Source: Xestospongia bergquistia
Taxonomy: Eukaryota > Porifera > Demospongiae > Haplosclerida > Petrosiidae
Direction: 5' to 3'
DNA length: 64,000 nucleotides
Assembly: GCA_963965975.1 (NCBI GenBank)
Contig: OZ014412.1
Span: 3,784,501 to 3,848,500 of the forward strand
Under the pieces are notes generated by a model. That model ran no database searches. It was not told where the DNA came from and saw nothing but the letters and a program-made list of their open reading frames with translations. The number at the start of each line of letters is the position of its first letter. Within the stretch, counting starts at the first letter, position 1. The position numbers were made by a program, and so were the translations under genes. This document shows, one piece after another, positions 37,888 through 51,106 of this stretch.

Positions 37888-37964
37888 TACAATATAGTAC
37901 AGTAGTACACGAGGCACCAACCTGACTTTGCTGACTAATTAAAAGTACAACTCACTTAATGACA
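37888..37964 (+). other. Alternative last exon of G, scar of a lost death domain
   Basis: After tctacag the phase-1 frame, joined to the TM exon of G, reads LQYSTVVHEAPT and stops at 37925. The first part matches the tail exon of gene H (VPYSTAVHE). The bases after it, CTTTGCTGAC through CTCACTTAATGAC, match the extreme 3' end of the death-domain exon of H. The rest of the tail and the death domain are missing, so an internal deletion fused the two ends. Usable as a short alternative tail. Confidence 0.6.
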
Positions 37965-39175
37965 GTATCAACTGTATTGTAACAACAGTTTATGTATTTA
38001 TTATTCTAAGTTTTGACTACATGTTCTTATGTGTGGCAACATATTACTTAGGTGTGACCACATGAATATCCTTTGTTATAATCATTAAGTTGTCATCCGT
38101 GTTGTCAGCTGTGTTGTCAGCCTGAATCATACAAAATCATCATAATTTTATTTAATACTAGATAACACTTAGCAATATTGCTGTAATACAAATCAAACAC
38201 ATAATTACTTTATTAGCAAGTGCATCACTTCATTGCACATAATGTAGTTCAATTATACTTTTGCATTATCATTTGTGATTGAACAAATGATATCTTGTCG
38301 GTCTAGCAATGTCAATTTTAATGGTCTGTATAATGAGATAAATAAGTTAATATTTCTGATTTAACTATAACAAGAAACACACAAGCACAATAGAATAATA
38401 AATATAGTGTACAAATATAAAGAAGTCAATATCTAACCAGATATTACAAAACAAACTTAAAGTATAGTTTAAAAATTAACTAAGTAAACAAAGATTATAA
38501 AGGACTAATTACTGTACTAGTCACTGGTTGTTATGTTACTCAATCATATGGTCAGCACAGCCATATAGAATTAAGTGTAATTTTACAATTGTAAACATGT
38601 TAATGCTTTCATCCTTTATTTATGGTTCTGGTTCTCACATATATTATTCACACAATTTCAAATTGAGTGATATGCAACATTACTTTTCAAACATACATAT
38701 GTAGTAATACTTTATGATTGCATAAGGATATCCTTATCATTATCAACATTACACAATTAGAACTTTGGCATACTATATTGTAAAGGTAGTTGTATACATA
38801 TACAATTACAATACAACATTCACTATGGGAAATCCTATAATCAGTGATGAATTACATGTTTATGCTATGCCTAATACAAGCTCAACTACTTATATACTTT
38901 TGTGAACAATTGCTATCATGAGACACTCACTTTTCTAATTGTCCAATAGGAGGGAACAATGTAAAGGTATTGAATACCTTGTATCTGATATACTCCCTTT
39001 AAACAATATACTGGAGACATAATGTTGATATAAGAAGTACAATGTGATGATGACATGTGTGGCTTCTTAAATAACTGCTACTGTCTTTCAAATATAACTT
39101 TTGAATTCAGTGATCTGTTATTTATGTTGAAGTCATGCATTGTCACTTTTCAGTGTTACTGGGAAAATGTCTATT
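37926..39175. other. Intergenic, repeated at 55486-56377
   Basis: No exon. The stretch matches the spacer downstream of gene H in order (for example AAGTCAATATCTAACCAGA near 38424 and the equivalent near 56001). This supports genes G and H having arisen as tandem copies with their 3' flanks. Confidence 0.6.
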
Positions 39176-40297
39176 AATGAACAAAACATTTAGATTACAT
39201 ACTATCAAGAGGAATATAATATACTACTGAGAATAGATATTATTACTACATTTAGCACTGAGATACTATTATACACTCCAAACTAGGTCATAATAACAAC
39301 ACACCTTATTTCTAATATAGTTACTAGTAATATAAAATGTAAATATGGCATAATATACATAACATTGTTGAATGTTTAATTAAGAATTAATTCTATTAAA
39401 TAAATATAGAGTATAATATTACATATCTTCTATGAGACGTGTCTTTGTTTTTTTGTAACTTGTGTAGACTCTCTTGGTAGTACCTGAATATACCATTGTT
39501 ACTTAATGACAAAAGCCATCACTTATTCAGTCATCACACACCCTAGAAGACAAAAGCACAGACATGTAATACATATTATAGGTAGGATCCTCCACCTGTT
39601 TCATTCTACTATTCAGATACTTGTATTGACAACCAGAATAAGTACATACATTAACTGTCATTCATTATTTTGGCATATATAGCATGTACTATTATATACA
39701 GCCAAAATATCATGCCAAATAAATGCCCAAAACATGTTCTAAGCAAAACTCTTACTAATTGTTATCAAAATGGAATTAGAGAAGGAAGAATGTCCCTAAT
39801 GAATACTTTATATGGTGATATTTCTGAGTATATATAAAATTACATATTAATTCCTCTTGTTCTTTCATTGGTATCCATTAGCATTTCTTAGACAGTATAG
39901 GCAGTAATCTATTTCATACACTCTCATATAAATTAATGTATATAATATTTTAGAAACTTTATTATGAATAATGTACAATAATTATTGCTAACAATAATAA
40001 TAATAATTTATTTGTACATAAGAAATATTATATATTCCAGTAACTATTTCAAGTTCAGTTTCTAAAGGTATATAAAGATGATAATTCATTATTTATAAGT
40101 AATAACTTTTATTATAATATTATTAATATATTATATGAGTTATTATTCAATATTAATACTATCCTTTCACACATGTACATATATAATATTGTATACTTAC
40201 TTACATATAGTTTCAAAATTTAATATTAAATCTATGTCATTAAATGTTAATACATCCACAATGTTATCTATATACATGCATGTATTATTATCAGAAT

Positions 40298-41640
40298 ACC
40301 TACCATCACGGCTATCACCACCTTTGACTCGTCAAGAGCTGCCACAAGGATACTTGTGGATTCAATTACTTGTCATTCAGAATTTTCTCTCATGGATCAC
40401 ATCAAGACAGTCTCAGAAGCTCATCATCAATTCAACCAACTTAAGTACATCACTGACGAACAGACCTGGTCTTCTGTATTCAATCAAGCTGATCCAACCC
40501 ATCAAAGATCTTTACAACGTCACAGATATTCACTGACTAACTGGTTGAACACCCTTCCCATTCAAAAAGATCACTTTGACCTCTCTGCCACAGAATTCAG
40601 GGATGCCCTATGTATACGATATCTAAAACCTCTGTTAAATATCCACCCTCACTGTGACGGCTGCGGGGAACCATTTAGTACCTCACATGCTCTCGACTGT
40701 CGCAAAGGCGGACTGATAGTCCAACGACACAATGAGATACTAGATGTAATTATCGAACTGTCTTCCCAGATCTGGAGTCAGACAATTAAGGAACCCGTTA
40801 TCGATGTCAGCCCCGATTCAGATAGGAATCTTAAAGCAGATATCGGTATCAGAGTTGTCTGGCAATCACAAGCGATGTCATTATACGATGTCCGTGTCCT
40901 GGACTCAGATGCCCCCTCTTATCAAAACATCCCACCTGCTCAAGTCCTTCGCAAAGCAGAACAAGAAAAGAAGTCAAAATATAATCCTATCTGTGAAAGG
41001 CGTCACTCTTCTTTCACCCCATTGTGTGTGATGGTAGATGGACTCATGGGTACTGAAATGTTAATATTTCTTAAACGCCTCTCTGACGCTTTATCTTCGA
41101 AATGGGAGAGACCATACAGCACCACTCTATGCTGGGTGAAAACTAAACTAAGCTTTGCCCTGGTTAGAGCAACCGGTCTCTGTATTCGAGGATCCCGAAC
41201 AAAGTGGAGAGGTCTTAATAACGAAGATGGGCTCGGCATGAATGAATATCACTTTAATGACACCTAAACATTATTGTTGTTGTTGTTGTTGTTGCTGTTG
41301 TTGTTGCTGTTGTTAATATTATTGTTGTTGTTGTTGTTGCTGTTGCTGTTGTTGTCTTTAATAATAATAATAATAATAATAATAAGGCTGGGATCTCCTT
41401 TGTCCCTCTTTTAACAGAGACTTTAGGAGGTTGGAGCTCCACTGCCACTAAGACCATCTCCTTGATTGGTAGACTGCTTGGCCTACGTTCTGGAACCGAG
41501 CCAAGGGAAACTACTTCTCATTTGTTCCAACGGTTATCAGTTACTCTGTGGAGAGGAAATGCCATAATGTGGTCTGCCAGGACACCGGCCACCCCACCTT
41601 CCCTTGATGGTCAACTTTGACTGTCACTGTAAACTATGAT
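40298..41640 (+). mobile_element. Retroelement C-terminal fragments (LINE-like, fossil)
   Basis: A patch of clearly higher G+C begins abruptly at about 40298. The first part (to about 41267) encodes the region C-terminal to the reverse transcriptase of a retroelement: a zinc-knuckle-like CDGCGEPF...HALDC, then RHNEILDVI, KADIGIRVVW, YDVRVLDSD and RGSRTKWRG. The arrangement resembles the C-terminal CCHC plus restriction-like endonuclease part of early-branching LINEs. I recognise this type from cnidarian and sponge genomes, but the class assignment is tentative. A second part (about 41388-41619) encodes FVPLLTETLGGW and LFQRLSVTLWRGNA, a motif known from similar element proteins. The two are separated by GTT and AAT microsatellites. 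It is 5'-truncated, with no reverse transcriptase, and looks broken. Confidence 0.7.
41273..41387. repeat. (GTT)n and (AAT)n microsatellites
   Basis: GTT/GCT trinucleotides run to about 41355 and AAT units follow from about 41362. A further AAT cluster with interruptions lies at 41680-41738. They separate and flank the retroelement pieces. Confidence 0.9.
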
Positions 41641-42137
41641 ATTGGTTATTATTACTGTTGTTATTGTTAGTGTTGCTATAATAATAATAATAATAATAGT
41701 AATAATAATTTATAATGATAATAATAATAATAATAATTAAGAGTGAATTAAGTGATTACCAAAGAGGTACATATTAAGCACTAATGGACAATAATAAATA
41801 AGCAGTTGTAAGTATATTAGTACATGACAAACATATAATTAAATTATAATACAATCATATAGTGTACATAAGAATACACAACTGAAGTATACACATTGTG
41901 TATACAACATAGAACTTTTGATTTTCCAGTAATATGATATGTATATTAATTATTAAATATGAGATTACAAAATTATGAGAGTACATAACTATTAGTCCTA
42001 CAGTATATGCCCTGCACTATTAAGTATTCTCACTAATCACCATTGATCTATATATGTTTTAAAATGTAAAAGTATGCCTATATATTATTTAATGTGAAGA
42101 GATTTATAATGATACTAACTTATATAGAGGTGATATA

Positions 42138-43075
42138 ATGAATGGTCTTTTAATCCTACTATTAACTTACAGCTGGTATATTATACCTTGTGTTACCAGT
42201 AAATACAATATAAGTATTATGTTAATACTGACATTATTTTATAGGTATCTTCACTATTGTACCAGAGACACAATATGTCTACCTCAATCATAATGTGACA
42301 TTTGAGTGTGCTACTAACTTAACTGGATATAGTCTCAGATTTTCTTATGAAGGATCAGTAGCTGTAGCAATAAAACAAAATTGAATTACTTATAGCAATT
42401 AGTGGTAACAATGGTACAGATGTATCATTATTTGAATAAAATATCCAAAGAGACATCAAACATAGTATATTGGCATTACTGAAAACTATTTAACATTATT
42501 GTGACAACTTGATCCAGGTCCTCAGAAGCAGTGGATAAATCCAAGGATATCAATTAGATCATTGTTGTATTATCTTCAACTGGTCTTGTCCATTCACATT
42601 AGGACAGTTATGTGTGTGGTATCAAGTGACATTAAGTATAGGAGAAGTGATGTCATCAGAAGTAATCTATACTACTAACTACACTTATTGTCCTATTGAC
42701 CTAACTAATGGAGAATATAGACTTAATATTACTACACTCAATGGAGCATGGACTGGAATATTAAACACTAATACTACAATGTTGAATACAGTTAATGTAC
42801 AAGTAAATGATATCAGTGAGTAAACATATCCCTTTCACAGATCCTATTGTCAATGTCTCCTACTTTAGTCACATAACTTATTATCAGAACAACAAGTAGA
42901 GCTATTTCTTTAAATTACCAGTAAGTGATCACATGATTTATGGATATGTCACATGACTTACTCTCTTATAGTCCACTCAACTCTGTACTCAACCTATTAT
43001 CAATACAACAGTAATGAGTTGTAATTTAAAGAACTCTTCTGATTGTTATAACAGTGCTCAATGTCTACAGTGGTG
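42138..43075 (+). pseudogene. Ig/FN3 receptor fragment P2
   Basis: Exon 1 (42138-42198) encodes MNGLLILLLTYSWYIIPCVT and ends in phase 1. Exon 2 (from 42245) reads IFTIVPETQYVYLNHNVTFE up to SYEGSVAVAIKQN and then a stop, with the later Ig strands lost or out of frame. An FN3 segment (about 42560-42823) is in good shape: FNWSCPFTLGQLCVWYQVTL, CPIDLTNGEYRLNITTLNGA. A gtgagt donor follows at 42819. Linker-like exons start at 42841 and 42972 (the latter lies inside the segmental duplication). It is the counterpart of 11505-12400, broken differently. No Cys domain, TM or tail exon follows directly. Confidence 0.65.
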
Positions 43076-46000
43076 TGTGTGTGTGCGTGTGTTCTATTAC
43101 ATTTGATATACAATTATTCACCATATTATTGTCAATTTTAATAATATTTTTTGTAATAGCAAAAACTAAGAGTTATCTAAGTAAATGATAAAAAGATTTT
43201 TATACATAAATCTTATAATATAGACTACAATAAATAGATTAAACAAAACGTTTAGAGTACAAACTATCAAGGCGAATATAATATACTACTGAGAATAGAT
43301 GACATTACTATATTTAGCATAGAGAGTAATTAGACACTATAATTATACACCTCAATTAAAACCATAATTAGAAATTATGTCATAACAACAACACACCTTA
43401 TTTCTAATATAGTTACTATTCAAGATAAAATATAAATATGGCATAGTACACATACCATCGTTGAGTGTTTAATAAAGATTAACTCTTTTAAATGAATAGA
43501 GAGCATAATATTACAAATCTTCTATAAGACATTTCTTTGATTCTTTTATAGTAGACAGTTTGTAGACTTTCTTGGTAGCACCTGAATATACCATTGTTAC
43601 TTTATGACAATAGTCAATCTCTTATTCAGTCATCACACACCCTAAAAGAACAAAGTTACACGTATATTACATGTAATACATATCAAGTTACATGAGGTAG
43701 GATCCTCCCCCTGTTTCATTTTAATATCCACATGTAATTCTACTTGTACTGGCAACCAAAGTAAGTACATACATTGGCTGCCATTTGTTATTTTAGCATG
43801 TATACAGCCAAAATCTCATGCCAAATAAATACCCAAAAATTTCTAAGAAACATGTTCTAATCTCTTTAAAGTCATATAGGTGTCATAAAAAATTTATATT
43901 ATTACTCTCATTTGTACTAGAACAGACACCAACAAAATACAAGATACAGGTATAGGCTTGATTAATATATCTTAATAATAGGTAGTCCATTTAACAAACA
44001 CTCATTAGTATTAGAACAGATACCATCAACAAAATAGTTAACAACACAAGCTCTTCTTGGTCTGTCTGATCTGTAGTAGTTAGTACATATTATTATCATT
44101 TAGTAAATGTAGTACTTACTTGTTAGCATATGAACCATGTACCATAAGAGGATGATGAAAACTAACATGTCCTCTCTTTAAACCAGATGGAACAGGTTTG
44201 AACTGAGATAACTCATCATCAGTTAATACCTAATATTACATATTATGGTCTATTAATAATGTTGTGCTCTATATAATTATAGTATTATGTTCTATAAAAT
44301 CATGTCCTATAAGTAGTATTACAATACTATATAAATAGTATTGTGTACTATAAAAATAATAATGTATAAATTGTATTATGTACTAAAATAGTAATATTGT
44401 ATAAATAGCATTGTGTACTATAAATAGTATGTTCTATAAGTAGCATATTGCATAATAGTATGTTGAAACAGGTTTGAGCTAAGAGCTATAAATAATACTT
44501 TGCTCCACTTTTAGTTTTAAAATTATAAGTATTTAAATATTTATAATTTGATGACTTGTCTATCCAAACCTATCAAACTGCTATCCATGACATAAACATA
44601 ACTTTAGTTTCCTGTCTAGCATAATAGAGATAATTATACTCAGTATTAATATGTTATATTTCAGTGGCTATTTGATTGTAAGTCATCTTCTGCACTCCTA
44701 GATCAATCTCATTAACACTTGGTTGTAAAGTAGTGTAGGAACCATGGAGGAGGGGACATAAGGTTCATGTGTCTTTCCACCCAAACTCAATGGTATTATG
44801 ATTTATTAACTATTATATCAAATCTTATACTACTTCTTCAACAATAAAATTATTCTTACATTGTGAGATGTATCCTTGCGGCAATTGAAGGAGAGATTAC
44901 CTAGTTTTATACAAGATGTGATTACAGTATTGACTTTTATATTGTACATTTATTATAACATTGTCATATCTATGTCAGTTATATTGTTGGAACTACAGTA
45001 TATACTGGATATTCATTAGTTGTATTAAAAGCAATGCTTTCATACTGAGAACTTGATAACTACTGATAGTTTCATCAGAAATTATTATTACTATTAATGA
45101 CTTTAATCTAGTTCAAGTTAATTGCATGATACATAATGAGACAACTTATTATGTTCAACATTTAATATAATATAATGATAATTGAACTATAGTCTATCAC
45201 ATTTAATGACTTTATTGTGTTTTAATACACAAATTTATATGAGCCCTTATGGTGATACTTTCCTTTTAGATAATACAGCAACTACCTTTTAAACCATTTG
45301 ACATCAGACTTAATGACAGGAAGTACTATTGGAATAATTTGGTACCTTATTATTAGAAATTGAACAAGAAAAGACAAAGTTATTATAGAATAAATCAAGA
45401 TCAATTTTAACATGAAGAGACTATTTACATTAAATGAGCTATATTTAAACAGCAGTACTCATAGGTTTTCTATAATGGCATTATGTGTAGTTACATGTCA
45501 TTATAGCTAGTGGTAGTTAGTGATAGCTATATGTACAAATACAAATTAAATTTCCTTACAAGCAGATCATGATACGAAAAAAGCAATGAATAATTAATTA
45601 ATAAACAATTAATAAGGTCAACAATTGAAATTGTAAAATGACATTAAATTTTAGAAATAAAATATTAGTGATACTATTGGTTTGGGTAATAGAAAATTTA
45701 GTTTTAGTTTTAATATTATTAATGTAGTCATATTAGTTTAGTTAGTATACTAAAACATTATACTCCTTACTAAATTATAGTTTAGTTTTAGTTTTAATAT
45801 TATTAATGTAGTCATATTAGTTTAGTTAATATACTAAAAACATTATACTCCTTACTAAATTATAGTTTAGTTTTAGTTTTAGTATACCAAACAACACTAG
45901 TGCTGACTATGTTAGTATCAAACAATTTTAAATTATCAGTACATAACAAGACCAATTATTTGATGAAAATGATATTAGAAAACGTGTCATAAATTTAGAG

Positions 46001-47880
46001 GATGTACTCATCATATTCTAGCTTCATGAGGTTACATTGTATATTGTGTTATGTCTTACACAATGATTGATAACTTTTCAATACTTTATTCTATGCTAAT
46101 TTCCAATGTCTTCATTCTCTAATGATAAGTTACTATTATCATTGTCCTTGTTTATTTTCTTTTTATGAGTAAGTAAAACACTTACTAATTTATGTCAAAA
46201 TGGAATTAAAGAAGAAAAAATATCCCTAATTAATATTTTATATGGTGATATTTCTGAGGATATATAACATTATTATATAATTCTTCTTGTTCTTTTAGTA
46301 GTTAGCATCCATTAGCATTTTCTAGACATTACTCAATTTCATACACTTCCATATAAATTTATGTATATAATATTTTATAAGTTAAGTTATTATAAATAAT
46401 GTACATTAATTATTGCTAACAATAAATAACACTTTTTAAAGGTAACGATGATAATTCATTATTTATAAGTAATAACTTTCATTATAATATAATAATAATT
46501 ATTATATTATTAATACATTATATGAGTTATTAATATTATCCTTTCACACATGTATCAGACTAACATTGTATACTTACTTACATATAGTTTCAAAATATAA
46601 TATTAAATCTATGTCATTGAATGTTAATACATTGACAGTGTTATCTATATCTGTGTGTATTATTAATACTATTAGATATTGTCACAATGATGATGATGAT
46701 GATTAAGAGTGAATTTAGTGATTACCAAAGATGTACATATTAAGCACTAATGGACAATCAACAGTAAGCAATTATAAGTATATTAGTATATAACAAACAT
46801 AATTAGAATAATACACTAAACAATTGTATTAACACACAAGATGATCCTACTCTACTTCCACATCTGCTATACTGGTTGTTTGTCCCGGTATCTATTGATA
46901 TTAATAAACTTGATAATGTTAATATAATGTGGTATATACTATAGAGGTTTATGAAATCAAAGTAGTTCATTATTGTCATTCTATTTGGAATTAAATTGTT
47001 CTAACTCCAGTCCAAATAAGGTAATAATAATATAAGTACAGTACCTTTATATATAGTACACAATATAATGTAATGTAATAATAGACTCAATACTGATATG
47101 ATATATTGTTGCTGTATATTGATGTAATAAAGTATATATATATATATTGGGATTTTGTTGGTAATAACCATTTATTACCAATATAGTGTGTAATCCCAAA
47201 GGATTCTTTGGGTAAAAAACAACCCCCTTGTGACAATGTTCATCAATTATTTGTCTGTGTTGATTCCTCAAGTAAGATTTTTAAAATCATCATTGTTTTA
47301 TAACATTGGTACTTATTTGAATTAATAAACAATGTTTACATGACAAAAATATTAATATTACCAGATTTCTTTAATATTCTTTCACAAAGCTTATTTAAAT
47401 TTGATTGTTGTCTGATATTTAAACTACAAAGACATTTGACTATTTGCTATATTGTTATATGTGTAATTTACAATGTTTCATATTATGAATAATTATGTCA
47501 TATTGTGTGTTCTAATTTTAAGTGAGAATAGTTCACTTACTGTGTATCACAATGTGATGTTTGTTATATATTAAGGTGTGACTGCTAGTAACAAGTGTAA
47601 TTATAACTATATCATAGATTATAATTACTATCAACTACTTCTATTAATATTGACATTTATAATAATGTTGCTATATATAGTATAATATAATATTAATAAT
47701 ATCAGTTGTATTATTGTGTAGAATTAGTATTACTAATTAATAATACATTATAATAGTAACTGTGTATGCTTGTGTTAATTAACATGAAAGTTATTTGGTA
47801 GACATTGTCTATTACTACCAAATTACAATTAATTTAGTTATATTATTGTTCAGTATTAGTGATATTACTGACCAATTAGT
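42921..47880. repeat. Segmental duplication copy S2
   Basis: Nearly identical to 1-5429, with an offset of 42920 at the left end. It lacks the stretch matching 3980-4320 and has small indels thereafter. Similarity falls off at about 47880, where S1 continues into the stalk exon of the death-domain relic. It includes a copy of the 84-base tandem pair. Confidence 0.9.
43962..44229 (-). pseudogene. Phytanoyl-CoA dioxygenase-like relic, copy 2
   Basis: Exons 44229-44120 and 44070-43962 are the duplicates of those at 1309-1200 and 1150-1042. The splice sites and stop are preserved and nearly every base is the same, which adds little evidence of selection because the whole duplication is recent. 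Confidence 0.55.
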
Positions 47881-47939
47881 GTATATGTTACTTTATGACA
47901 AGTAGTACATGATATATCAACATAAACAATAACTATATG

Positions 47940-48074
47940 TGTACAATTCTATCACACCATATACTGTACATGTGTTCATCTCTAGTTCATTAGTAGGTAG
48001 TATATTAGTGATCATATCAACATTCTCATATTGAGGTATAACTTGATGAGGGACAGTATCTGTTAGTGGATTAG
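47940..48074 (-). pseudogene. Inverted receptor tail exon
   Basis: On the minus strand the frame reads NPLTDTVPHQVIPQYENVDM and LEMNTCTVYGVIEL, matching the last exon of genes A, C, D and E, which all lie on the plus strand. The usual stop after YGVI is replaced by Glu, so the frame runs on. It is detached from any TM exon. Confidence 0.75.
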
Positions 48075-48394
48075 TAGTACATTTAATACTTTCGTTATTA
48101 TTGTTTTATTTGTTATTACTAAAAAAGCTTATAGAGCAGTAATATGACACTTAATATCAGTTTATTTATAAAGATACATTTGTATAACTAAAATATTAGT
48201 TAATAAAATATGATGAAATTATTATTTTTTAAATATTTGATTATCTCATGTACAACACCATCTTGTTATAAACACATGTATAAAATCTTATATACTATCA
48301 TACACCAACTGTTCTTGTATGTAAACTATATTAATATGTCACATGATGTGCATGTGAAATAACATATAATGATCTACTATAAGTGTCTGTGGTC

Positions 48395-48535
48395 GCATCA
48401 TGATGTCTGAACTATATGACATTATAGAGAACTATCAATATATCACCAGTATGTCCATCTCTGATATGAGACTAAGAGATATCGATATACCTGTGACATA
48501 TTGTTAATGATATCAAGGTGACCAGCCACTATGAT
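48395..48535 (+). pseudogene. Decayed death-domain exon relic
   Basis: Nucleotide similarity to the second half of the death-domain exon can be followed, including GACATTATAGAGAACTATCA and TGTGACATATTGTTAATGAT, but with indels and no usable frame. It occupies the position where the S1-like order predicts a death-domain end between S2 and the 50362 module. Confidence 0.5.
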
Positions 48536-50361
48536 AACAACAATGATGATGACGATGAGTTGAAGCATATTATTGGATGACTAGACTATTAATTTGCTAT
48601 AATTACTTTAAATTGACTATAGATTATAAAGTTATATAAGATTGTTACACTCTTTTCATTCAGGTATAATACTTATATACTATATATGTACTTACTACCA
48701 ATTCAAATAATTCAATTGTACACCCACCATTATTATACCAAGTATGATAACAATTAACACATTAGCAAAATTGAATTCTTAGTTTGTTTACAACACAATA
48801 GAAATTTTTGTTTATATAGAGTGTCACTGTCAGATTTCCAGGATTGTACGTATGTAAAAAAACACAATTGGAGATTCCCTGTAATGTAATCAGCTCAATA
48901 CACTTATTACAAAATATATAACTTCAAATAACTCATATATAAGTTTAAACTTTACTATTATAAGAAATATAATATGAAATATACTTTTATAAACATATTA
49001 ATTTTTCATCCTTTATTGATTAGAGAGTTTTAGTGACAACAAATCAGTTTTATTGTCACAATCAATTCAATTCCAAAACATACAAATGTTTGTATCATAC
49101 AATTAATATTTCATTATTGTATAAGCCGTTATCAATAGTCGGTAATCAAATAAAGACAGGTTATCTGACTATATATCTATAGTACTCAGGGTCATAGTAC
49201 GTGGAGAAATAGATAAACAAGACTATAAATTTAAATAACAATTGTAAAGACCAAATTTACTATAGCAATTCTATGTCAAATTTGTATTCAATATTGAATT
49301 ACATATTTACATGAACTCTCATAACTAGTGTGTTAAGGAGAACTCTTGCCCACAATATACAGCTGAATCATTAACATATGGGGTTTGATTAACAATATGT
49401 CATAAGTGCCTAGTCAAGCAAAAAATAAAGACAATCAGTTCTAATTAGACACTCACTTTCCTTCCTAATTGCAAATACTGTACTGTAGGAAGTGACACAG
49501 TCTCAAGGGAATGTTGATAATACAAGAAGTTCAATGTGCTGATGATATAATTATATATATTACTGTAGTACATACTAGTAGTACATATTAGTACAAGCTA
49601 CTAGTATAGTAGTACATACTGTATATTACTAGGACATACTGGTACATACTAGTAATACATAATAATATAATACATATTACTAATACATGCTATTATACTA
49701 TGTACTATATGCATATATGATGAGACATATTGATTTGATATAGTATATATGTTGAGATATATTGGTTAACAATAGATAGAGAAGTAAGTAGCAATAGTAA
49801 CTTGTCCACCAAAAAGCTGTGCAACACTATTATCTCATTAATCATAAAATGAGTTTCTAGCTTATAGCAAATGGCAGATCAAATTGAGAGTTACCATTTA
49901 TATGTTAATTGACAAACTGCATGGTTGTGATGAGCAAGTCATCTTATATTAGATCTAGATTGATGTATATGTAAGTAACCATAGATATGGGAACCATAGT
50001 GACCATATTTCTCTCCTCTAGCCAAATATTATTGAGTATATGTACAAACTATTACAAAACAATCAACAGATCTGGTGTAACATTGGATGAATTAATGCCG
50101 CAATGGCTCCTTTTATGAAACCTCTTTTAATTGCTTTTCTGTGGCCACTCCTCAAATTAGTATAGCATGATTAATAACTATCAGAATGGTGATATATCTC
50201 AATGCAATATTTTTGTACACAAAAAAACAGTAATTATAAATTATGATATATATATATAATTGTTAGCAAATAATAGATATTACAGATGAGATATTAGAAT
50301 TTAAAAGTATGCTTTACTGTGCAGCTGTTAGGTGGGTTATTGTACAAGTATTGTTCTCATT
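48536..50361. other. Intergenic
   Basis: No exon seen. About 49540-49640 is a short repeat of AGTACATACT-like units. From about 49670 the sequence matches 7555 onward. Confidence 0.55.
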
Positions 50362-50532
50362 ATGAAGTGGTCAGTGACACACATCTGGAGGTCATTGTTG
50401 ATCATTATTCTACAGAACACCTGTGTCATGTCAGTTCCTTCGAATTGGACCAGCCTTAAGCCAGGTGTTCAACTATTAGTTCTTGGAGACATACCCTACA
50501 CTATTGGCTTACAATTTGAATGCTTTCATTAA
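50362..50532 (+). pseudogene. Signal peptide plus partial Ig strand (module M2)
   Basis: A copy of the module at 8001 with a few substitutions (VPSNWTSLKPGVQLLVLGDI, LQFECFH). The B-strand Cys is kept and the reading frame stops at the same place. Because copies M1 and M2 both keep this frame open for 56 codons it may be expressed, but no downstream exon can be joined to it with confidence. Confidence 0.45.
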
Positions 50533-51106
50533 TCATGTATGACCAATCTATCTATGTTTTTCAATGTAAAAACCTGGCTTAGACTGGCTATACAGTACTT
50601 AATCCAAAAATATTTATTATAATGCTAACTTTTGTTATATTTACATTACATATGGTAAAGACTTAAAGTTGAGGACTTTTTATTTGAATCAAAAAATCAA
50701 ATATATTCATTAATAATACCAGTAATTAAAGCAGAAGTTATTATAATGTTAGTGACAATACTGGGAAATAACAATTGGTATATAATTATATAAAGAAGGA
50801 GATTTAATTTAAAGTTATCATTTAGCTGTCTTACAGTTTTTACTAACATATATATTTAGCTAATTTATAAAAAAATGGTAGATTATAATATACTTGTCAT
50901 AGATAGTGGAAATGAATGAACCAATCAAAATAGATATATTTAATCAACAACTGTATTAGTCAGACAGATAAAAGACAGAGAGTACATATTATATGATAAT
51001 ATACATTGAACAAAAGACTAAGTTGATCAAATTAATGTACTAAAGCAACATTGTTTCAATGATAATTATGTTCAGAAAGTTTGATTTAGTATTAGTAGAA
51101 TATGTT

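Larger units (their letters stand above)
39176..42000. repeat. Segmental duplication copy S4, deleted and with insertion
   Basis: 39176-39735 matches about 320-930, and 39745 onward matches about 3255-4120, so the part with the dioxygenase relic is missing. The retroelement fragment at 40298-41640 interrupts it where copy S1 has an (AAT)n run. It is more diverged from S1 than S2 is. Confidence 0.75.

Noticed and set aside
40135-40536. 133-codon plus-strand frame overlapping the retroelement start
   Set aside because: Out of frame with the recognisable retroelement protein; its first half is duplicated spacer.
41254-41457. Minus-strand frame rich in Thr and Leu
   Set aside because: Translation of the GTT/AAT microsatellites.
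47047-47271. Minus-strand 74-codon frame in S2
   Set aside because: The equivalent S1 region does not keep it; no features.
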